Origin: Microbacterium sp. CH12i
GTDB lineage: Bacteria; Actinomycetota; Actinomycetes; Actinomycetales; Microbacteriaceae
NCBI RefSeq assembly: GCF_000685355.1
Contig: NZ_JHET01000006.1
Location: 248,001 to 312,000 of the forward strand
Direction: 5' to 3'
Length of the DNA: 64,000 bases
Below are positions 58,655-64,000 of the stretch, piece by piece. How positions within the stretch are numbered: the stretch's first letter is position 1; each line of letters opens with the position of its first letter. The notes under the pieces were generated by a model. The model searched no databases. It was not told where the DNA came from and saw nothing but the letters and a program-made list of their open reading frames with translations. Position numbers and translations under genes: made by a program.

Positions 58655-59426
58655 TCGCACCGCTGCACCGCTGCTAACTGCACGGGGGCTGCGCAAGAGC
58701 TTCGGAAACAACGAGGTTCTCAAAGGCGTCGACCTCACTCTCCACCGCGGCGAAGTCGTCGTGCTGATCGGGCCGAGCGGTTCTGGAAAGACGACGGTAC
58801 TTCGCTCGCTCAACGGCCTCGAAACACCGGATGCCGGCATCCTCACTCTCGACGGCGGACCAGAGATGGACTTCACCTCTCGTCCATCCAAGAAGACCCG
58901 CTTCGCTCTGCGGGACCGCTCTGCGATGGTGTTTCAGCACCACAACCTGTTCCCGCATCTCACGGTATTGAGCAATGTGATCGAGGGCCCGTGGCGCGTG
59001 CAGGGCGTGCCGAAGGACGAGGCGGTTGCGGCGGCCAGAGAACTGTTGGCGCGCGTTGGCCTTGACGACAAGGAAGACGCCTATCCGCACGAGCTCTCCG
59101 GTGGTCAGCAGCAGCGGGTCGGCATCGTGCGGGCGCTCGCGCTGCGTCCAGATCTACTGCTGTTCGACGAACCCACGAGTGCGCTGGATCCGGAACTCGT
59201 TGGCGAGGTTCTGCTCGTCATCAAGGAACTCGCAGACGAAGGATGGTCGATGGTGGTTGTCACGCACGAGCTTGCCTTCGCGCGTGAAGCGGCAGACCAC
59301 GTGCTCTTTCTCGACGGCGGCGTCGTCGTCGAAGAGGGCACTCCGCAGCAGCTCTTCACCGCACCTACGCACGAGCGTACCCAGCGGTTTCTCACTCGCA
59401 TCATGCGTCCTCTCGACGGCGTCTGA
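58641..59426 (+). CDS. Amino acid (cystine-type) ABC transporter ATPase
   Basis: 261 residues from ATG 58641. Walker A GPSGSGKTT, Q-loop VFQHHNLFPHLTV, signature [15 protein letters not shown], Walker [14 protein letters not shown]. The segment GGPEMDFTSRPSKKTRFAL before the Q-loop is an insertion seen in cystine importers. Convergent with lysE. Confidence 0.92.
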   Translation: MSRADRTAAPLLTARGLRKSFGNNEVLKGVDLTLHRGEVVVLIGPSGSGKTTVLRSLNGLETPDAGILTLDGGPEMDFTSRPSKKTRFALRDRSAMVFQHHNLFPHLTVLSNVIEGPWRVQGVPKDEAVAAARELLARVGLDDKEDAYPHELSGGQQQRVGIVRALALRPDLLLFDEPTSALDPELVGEVLLVIKELADEGWSMVVVTHELAFAREAADHVLFLDGGVVVEEGTPQQLFTAPTHERTQRFLTRIMRPLDGV

Positions 59427-59439
59427 CACCCGCGAGAGT

Positions 59440-60075
59440 TCAACGGCCTGTGACGACTGGCACCACCAGGCTCGCGGCAATCCCGATCATGATCACGGCG
59501 ATCACCCCGTCGAGGATGCGCCATGCTTTCGGTGTGTTTAGCCAGCGGCCGAGGTAACGGGCTCCGTAGCCAAGCGCCGAGAACCAGATGATGCTGGCGG
59601 CGACGGCACCGGACGCGAACAACCACCGCCCATCTCCGTGCGTCGCGGCGATCGATCCCAGCATCAGCACCGTGTCGAGGTACACGTGCGGGTTCAGCCA
59701 CGTCAGCGCCAGAACCGTAAGTATCACTGACGCGAGCCGGCTGCTGGAAGCAGCATCCGCTCTTTCACCATCGCTCACCCGCAGGGCCTCGCCCTCGCCG
59801 CGAAACGCCCGCCGTGCGGCAAGTAGCCCGTAGCCAAGGAGGAAGGCGGCTCCCAGTAGACGTGCGACGTCGACGAGCCACGGCATCGTCTCGAGCAGGT
59901 AGCCGAGCCCCGCGACTCCGACGACGATGAGGACGGCATCCGACAGGGCGCAGATCACGACAACGGCGAGGACATGCTCGCGGCGGATGCCCTGGCGCAG
60001 GATGAAGACGTTCTGCGCGCCGATCGCGATGATGAGGGAGAGGCCGAGGCCGAGGCCAGCAAAGAAGGAGAGCAC
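59440..60075 (-). CDS. lysE: LysE/ArgO-type lysine/arginine exporter
   Basis: 211-residue exporter with about six membrane segments. The N-terminus LSLIIAIGAQNVFILRQGIR is the LysE/ArgO signature and LALTWLNPHVYLDTVLMLG the second conserved block. The GTG start lies six bases after a TAGCGT box. It is divergent from lysG, its likely regulator, 70 bases away. Confidence 0.94.
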   Translation of the reverse strand: MLSFFAGLGLGLSLIIAIGAQNVFILRQGIRREHVLAVVVICALSDAVLIVVGVAGLGYLLETMPWLVDVARLLGAAFLLGYGLLAARRAFRGEGEALRVSDGERADAASSSRLASVILTVLALTWLNPHVYLDTVLMLGSIAATHGDGRWLFASGAVAASIIWFSALGYGARYLGRWLNTPKAWRILDGVIAVIMIGIAASLVVPVVTGR

Positions 60076-60132
60076 ACGTCGACGCTAGAGCAGTCCGTGC
60101 ATTAGCGCCAACGATGCTTGCTACAGAAGCAT

Positions 60133-60138
60133 TAGCCT
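60133..60138 (+). promoter_or_regulatory. -10 box of lysG
   Basis: TAGCCT lies seven bases before GTG 60146. The shared 70-base gap with lysE must hold both promoters and any LysG operator. Confidence 0.5.
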
Positions 60139-60145
60139 GAGTTAT

Positions 60146-61035
60146 GTGAGCGTGATGACACCGGAACTAGCGGCGACCGTGGCCGCCATCGTCGATGAGG
60201 GCAGCCTTGATGCCGCAGCGCGAACGCTGCATATCACGCCGTCCGCGGTGAGCCAACGGCTGAAGTCTCTGGAGCAGCAGCTCGGACGAATCCTTGTCGT
60301 GCGTAGCAAGCCCGCGCGCGCCACGCCTGCAGGCGAAGCTGTGGTGCGGATGGCGCGCCAGATTGCGCTTCTTGAACACGACACCCTTTCCGAGTTCGGG
60401 GTTGGCGATTCCGAGCGGAGAGTGAGCGTACCCCTGGCGGTGAACGCCGACTCAATGGCTACGTGGTTTCTCGCGCCCCTCGCGCGTCTGGCAGCGGCGC
60501 ACGACATCGATTTCGACCTGCACCGAGATGATCAGAACTTCACAGCGCGCTTGCTGGAATCTGGCACAGTGATGGCGGCCGTGACCTCAGAGTCAGCCCC
60601 TGTTTCTGGCTGTGCGGTGACCCCGTTGGGAGTGCTCAGCTACGAAGCTGCAGCCACGCCAGCCTTCGTTGCCCGCTGGTTCTCGGGCGGCGTCACGATC
60701 GAAGCGCTGCAGCGGGCGCCGTTCGTCGACTTCGATCGACGTGACGCGCTGCAACGCGAGTGGCTACGCGCCCACGGCGTCAGCGAGCGCGGGGTTCCAC
60801 GACACTATGTGCCTGCATCGCATGACTATGCGCAGGCTGTCACACTCGGACTCGGGTGGGGCATGCTTCCGCGGAAGCAAGCTTCGACAGCGGTCGCATC
60901 CGGCGCGTCGTACGCCTCGGCGGCGAACCGCTGCGCGTGCCTCTCTACTGGCAGCAGTGGAACCTGCAATCGCCACTGCTCGACGCCATCGCTGCAGAGG
61001 TGGCGGCGGAAGCTCGGCGGGCGTTGGAGCCCTAG
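60146..61035 (+). CDS. lysG: LysG/ArgP-type LysR regulator, frameshifted
   Basis: Activator of lysE in response to lysine or arginine. N-terminal HTH: GSLDAAARTLHITPSAVSQR. Co-inducer domain includes NADSMATWFLAPLARLAA and VPASHDYAQAVTLGLGWGM. The frame breaks near 60882: LPRKQA continues in the next frame as FDSGRIRRVVRLGGEPLRVP, with one base missing; about 296 residues. GTG 60146 chosen from the promoter; ATG 60155 is the alternative. The stop overlaps the yqaJ stop tail to tail. Confidence 0.92.
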
Positions 61036-61711
61036 TCGGCGAGGGCGAGCGCGCGAAAGGCATCGCGCTCGCGGAGGGCATCGCGGCGGCTGGGTGCGGC
61101 GTTGATGCCGGCCGTCGGGGGACGCTGGCCGGTAGTGCGGTGGTAGAGCTCGTCAATGAGTCGCGTCGCGAGCCCGACGAGCTGCCCGATTTCGCGGTCG
61201 TCACGATCGATCCACACGCAGCGCGGCTCGTCATGGATGGGTCGGAAGTTGTCGTGCTCTTCCCAGACGAACAGCGTGCGCTCAGCACCGAGCACGTGCT
61301 GCTGCCACCAGCCTGACGAAGGTAGGTGCGCGGAATCGTCCGCCAGTTCTTGTTGGTGGTCTTAATCTCAGCGAGCAGTACGCGCCCGCCAGGATCCTGA
61401 ACGACACCATCCGGCGTGGCCAGGTGTCGAGGCTCGGCCTCGGCGCGGAATAACGCAGATGAGGGCTGGATGCCATGCGTCGCGGCGACCCAGGCGGCGA
61501 TCTCCGGCTCCCGAAGCCGGCCGTGATCGGTGTAAGCGTTGCCGCCGAAGCGTGCTCCACCGCCGAGTTTCGCGTCAGCGGCACGACTGATCGACTTATC
61601 GCTGGTAAGTCCTGCAACATCGGTTGCGGTGATGCCGCGTGCACGTGCTCGGAGCCAGGCGACGCGGTCGCGGGAGTCCGCCACGATGCGCGCCTGAAGT
61701 TCCGAATTCAC
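61032..61711 (-). CDS. YqaJ-domain recombinase-like nuclease, frameshifted
   Basis: About 226 residues restored. The first half has the YqaJ layout: DRVAWLRARARGITATDVAG, GRLREPEIAAWVAA, ATPDGVVQDPGGRVLLAEIKTTNKNW, with the E-x-K metal/catalytic pair in AEIKT. The frame breaks near 61315 at RQ-A-WWQQHVLGAERTLFVWE; one base is missing. No phage genes are nearby. The GTG start lies six bases after TAGCCT. Probably a chromosomal exonuclease of unknown role. Confidence 0.85.
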
Positions 61712-61778
61712 CCTTCGAGGCTACCCCGAGGCACAGACTCTGAGCGCCCTGCCGCGCCGGAGCGGGCGTCACCGGAGC

Positions 61779-63143
61779 TCAGCGCAGCGACGGCCAGCCC
61801 TCGGGCAGCGTGGCCCCCGCGGGATATTCTTCGAGCGGCACTTCATGATTCGTCCAAGCGGCTTGAATGGGCTCGATGATTCGCCAGCACTGCTCCGCAG
61901 CATCCCCGCGCACAGAGAGCATCGGATCGGCGTCAAGGATGCCGGAGAGCACTTCAGCATAGGCGAGCAGCGCACCCTTGCCGAGATCTGCGGTGAGAGC
62001 GACGCGCTCAAGCTCAAGGGGGTTATCGGCGCCATTGACATTGAGCTCGAGAGACATCTGGTCAGGGCCCAGTGAGAAACGCAGGATCGCGCCCTCGGTC
62101 GATCCGACAAGCCCGACCGGAACATGCCGTACGGCGCGGAACCGAACGACGATCTCTCTGGCCGGGTTGTCGAGCGCCTTCCCTGAACGGAGCGTGAACG
62201 GCACACCGGCCCAACGGGCGTTGCGCACTTCGAACGTCGCCTCGGCGAGTGTCTCGGTCTCGCGCTCGGGCTTTACATCTGGCTCATCCACATACGACGG
62301 CTTCTTGTCGCCGTCGATGGTGCCGGCGGTATATCGCGCCCGGCGTGAGGATGCAGCGGGGTCGTCGTTCCACACCTCGGTCGCGCGCAGCACTGCCGAA
62401 GTCGCGCCTCGGAAGTCGACCTCATCGAGTGTGGCTGGCTGCTCCATCGCGAGGACGGCGAGCACCTGCAGCAGGTGGCTCTGGATCATGTCGACGAACG
62501 CGCCCGCACCGTCGTAGTAAACCGCGCGTCCTTCGAGCCCGAGCTTCTCGTTGTAGATGATCGCGATCGACTCGATGCTCTCCGCAGACCAGAGCGGCTC
62601 CAAGATGCGATTCGCGAAGCGGGCGCCGAGCAGGTTCAACGTGGTGGATTTTCCTAGGAAATGATCGACGCGGAAGATCTGCTTTTCCGGCACGAGCTGA
62701 GCGAGCCGGATGTTCAGCGCGCGAGCGCCGGCTTCGTCTGTGCCGAATGGTTTCTCCAACGCCAGCATTGCGCCATCCGGAATGATCTCCGCAGTGAGAG
62801 CGTCACAGGCCTTCGCAGCCACGGCCGGAGGCACTGCGAAATAGATCGCCACCTGACCCTCAAGTCCCTGCAGCAGAGTCGTCAGATCAGCGGCCTGGGT
62901 GATGTCCGCCTGGTGGTACTCAACGGTGACGCGGTCGACAGCGGCCTCAGCATCCGCCGAGCCGAAAGACGTGCGCACAACTTCACCGAGCTGGTCATCG
63001 GTCCACTCCTGCGTGCCGGCGCCGATCAAACGCACGGTGCGCTTCGGCTCCGTCGTGAGCAGCTGACCAAGAGCGGGGAGGAGCAACCGGGAGGTCAGAT
63101 CACCGGAAGCACCGAAGATCACGAGCGTGGTCGTATCAGCCAT
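61779..63143 (-). CDS. zwf: Glucose-6-phosphate dehydrogenase
   Basis: NADP-dependent first enzyme of the oxidative pentose phosphate pathway. 454 residues, intact. Coenzyme motif FGASGDLTSRLLLPAL; active-site motif FRVDHFLGKSTTLNLL; also EKPFGTDEAGARAL. It is shorter than the about 500-residue enzyme usually paired with opcA, and opcA is not adjacent, so it may be a second isoform. The ATG lies six bases after TACGGT on the minus strand, which excludes a 23-residue upstream extension. Confidence 0.93.
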   Translation of the reverse strand: MADTTTLVIFGASGDLTSRLLLPALGQLLTTEPKRTVRLIGAGTQEWTDDQLGEVVRTSFGSADAEAAVDRVTVEYHQADITQAADLTTLLQGLEGQVAIYFAVPPAVAAKACDALTAEIIPDGAMLALEKPFGTDEAGARALNIRLAQLVPEKQIFRVDHFLGKSTTLNLLGARFANRILEPLWSAESIESIAIIYNEKLGLEGRAVYYDGAGAFVDMIQSHLLQVLAVLAMEQPATLDEVDFRGATSAVLRATEVWNDDPAASSRRARYTAGTIDGDKKPSYVDEPDVKPERETETLAEATFEVRNARWAGVPFTLRSGKALDNPAREIVVRFRAVRHVPVGLVGSTEGAILRFSLGPDQMSLELNVNGADNPLELERVALTADLGKGALLAYAEVLSGILDADPMLSVRGDAAEQCWRIIEPIQAAWTNHEVPLEEYPAGATLPEGWPSLR

Positions 63144-63236
63144 GCCCCTACCGTACGCGACGGAGCGTCTCTGAGAATAGGGTCGGTAGCGGGGTGGAAG
63201 CCGCGTTCTCACCCGGCCCCACCCCGCAATCGCGGT

Positions 63237-63635
63237 TCAGTATGCTGCGGCGCCCGACTCTGCGACCGAATGATCCTGCTCGCCAGAGCCTCCGCTCACT
63301 CCGACCGCGCCGACGACGACTCCGTCGCGTGACAGGGGGATTCCACCGGCGAAGATCGCAACCTTGCCGCCGTTCGTGTTCTGGATGCCGAAGAACTGCT
63401 GCGTCGGCTGCGAGTTGTCGCCGAGGTCCTTCGTCGAAATGTCGAACGCCTTCGAAGTCCATGCCTTGTTGATCGAGATATTGACGCTGCCTATCCAGGC
63501 GCCGTCCTGTCGTACGTGAGCGACGAGGTTGCCCCCGGCGTCGACCACTGCGATGTTCATCGGCTGGCCGATTTCATTCGCGCGCTTCTCTGCAGCAGCG
63601 ATGACGCGACGAGCGTCTTCAAGAGTGACTGACAT
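63237..63635 (-). CDS. GlcG/HbpS heme-binding-type protein
   Basis: 132 residues. The family segments are TLEDARRVIAAAEKRANEIG, MNIAVVDAGGNLVAHVRQDG and GGIPLSRDGVVVGAVGVSGG. HbpS homologues bind heme or sense redox stress, while GlcG members accompany catabolic operons; the sequence does not decide. GAAAGGAA is the ribosome site. It follows fdhA by 22 bases, so both are probably co-transcribed. Confidence 0.88.
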   Translation of the reverse strand: MSVTLEDARRVIAAAEKRANEIGQPMNIAVVDAGGNLVAHVRQDGAWIGSVNISINKAWTSKAFDISTKDLGDNSQPTQQFFGIQNTNGGKVAIFAGGIPLSRDGVVVGAVGVSGGSGEQDHSVAESGAAAY

Positions 63636-63657
63636 GTGTGTTCCTTTCGTTGCGGGT

Positions 63658-64000
63658 TTAGGCCTTGATGTAGCCGTTGGGGTTGAGTACGTACTTCTTG
63701 GCAGCGCCCTGATCGAACTCGGCGTACCCTTGCGGGGCATTTTCGAGACTGATCGGGGTCGCATGAACTGCCTTTGCGATCTGCACCTTGTCGTGCAGGA
63801 TCGCCATCATCAGTTGTCGGTTGTACTTCATGACAGGGCATTGACCCGTCGTGAACGACAGCGATTTAGCCCAGCCGGTGCCGAAGCTGATCGAGAGCGA
63901 CCCGACCTTCGCCGCCTCATCGATTGCGCCAGGGTCGCCTGTCACATAAAGCCCCGGAATGCCGAGCGCGCCACCTGCCGCTGTGACGTCCATGAGCGAG
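63658..64000 (-). CDS. fdhA: Glutathione-independent formaldehyde dehydrogenase, C-terminal part
   Basis: The frame is open to the window edge, so only the last about 114 residues are seen. The stretch SLSISFGTGWAKSLSFTTGQ, then CPVMKYNRQLMMAILHDKVQ and FDQGAAKKYVLNPNG, is typical of the zinc-dependent, NAD-using formaldehyde dehydrogenase/dismutase of the medium-chain family. It would oxidise formaldehyde to formate. Upstream gene of the HbpS-like protein. Confidence 0.9.
   Translation of the reverse strand, partial: SLMDVTAAGGALGIPGLYVTGDPGAIDEAAKVGSLSISFGTGWAKSLSFTTGQCPVMKYNRQLMMAILHDKVQIAKAVHATPISLENAPQGYAEFDQGAAKKYVLNPNGYIKA

Overview
The window is 64 kb of high-GC actinobacterial chromosome. 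The 16S rRNA gene carries stretches that I recognise as typical of Microbacterium (family Microbacteriaceae). The protein set agrees: a PriA-type HisA, an FtsE with a long C-terminal tail, Ku/LigD end joining, a Tad pilus locus and a divergent lexA/LysM pair. I see no phage, transposon, insertion sequence or CRISPR array. This looks like ordinary core chromosome.

Layout. 1-1.9 kb: end of murI, then rph and rdgB. 2-6.5 kb: cation efflux protein, ligD, ku, dedA. 6.6 kb: tRNA-Leu(UAG). 6.7-11.2 kb: Tad (Flp) pilus genes. 11.2-19.1 kb: MFS transporter, prfB, a DUF2510 membrane protein, ftsEX, smpB, an S9 peptidase. 19.2-20.5 kb: lexA and a divergent LysM cell-division suppressor candidate. 20.6-24.5 kb: hisC-hisB-hisH-priA-sseB. 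24.6-27.9 kb: DUF1844 gene, infC-rpmI-rplT, DUF2809 gene, an rRNA methyltransferase. 28-31.3 kb: gluABCD. 32-35.5 kb: pheST. 35.6-36.9 kb: DUF222/HNH protein. 36.9-44.9 kb: arginine biosynthesis argCJBDF, a membrane acyltransferase-like gene, and argH. 45-51.2 kb: AAA ATPase, tyrS, MHS transporter, DUF4184 gene, CoA transferase. 51.2-57.2 kb: the rRNA operon (16S-23S-5S). 57.2-64 kb: cystine-type ABC transporter, lysE/lysG, YqaJ-domain gene, zwf, HbpS-like gene and the end of fdhA.

Quality of the sequence. At least nineteen protein genes, including the essential prfB, rplT, pheS, pheT and tyrS, are interrupted by single-base shifts. Nearly all are one missing base, often one G of a GG pair. 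The 16S gene shows the same kind of defect at universally conserved sites. I therefore read these as uncorrected sequencing indels, annotate each gene over its full span, and do not call them pseudogenes.

Most interesting signals. (1) Upstream of argC there is a short open reading frame with an arginine-rich C-terminus. It sits six bases after a TANNNT -10 box and looks like an arginine leader peptide; argR and argG are absent from the arg cluster. (2) A perfectly symmetric four-half-site operator with 10-bp periodicity overlaps the promoter of the AAA ATPase. (3) About twenty transcription starts show a TANNNT box exactly 6 (6-9) bases before the start codon, so leaderless mRNAs seem to be the rule here. 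(4) infC starts with ATT behind a long, structured leader.
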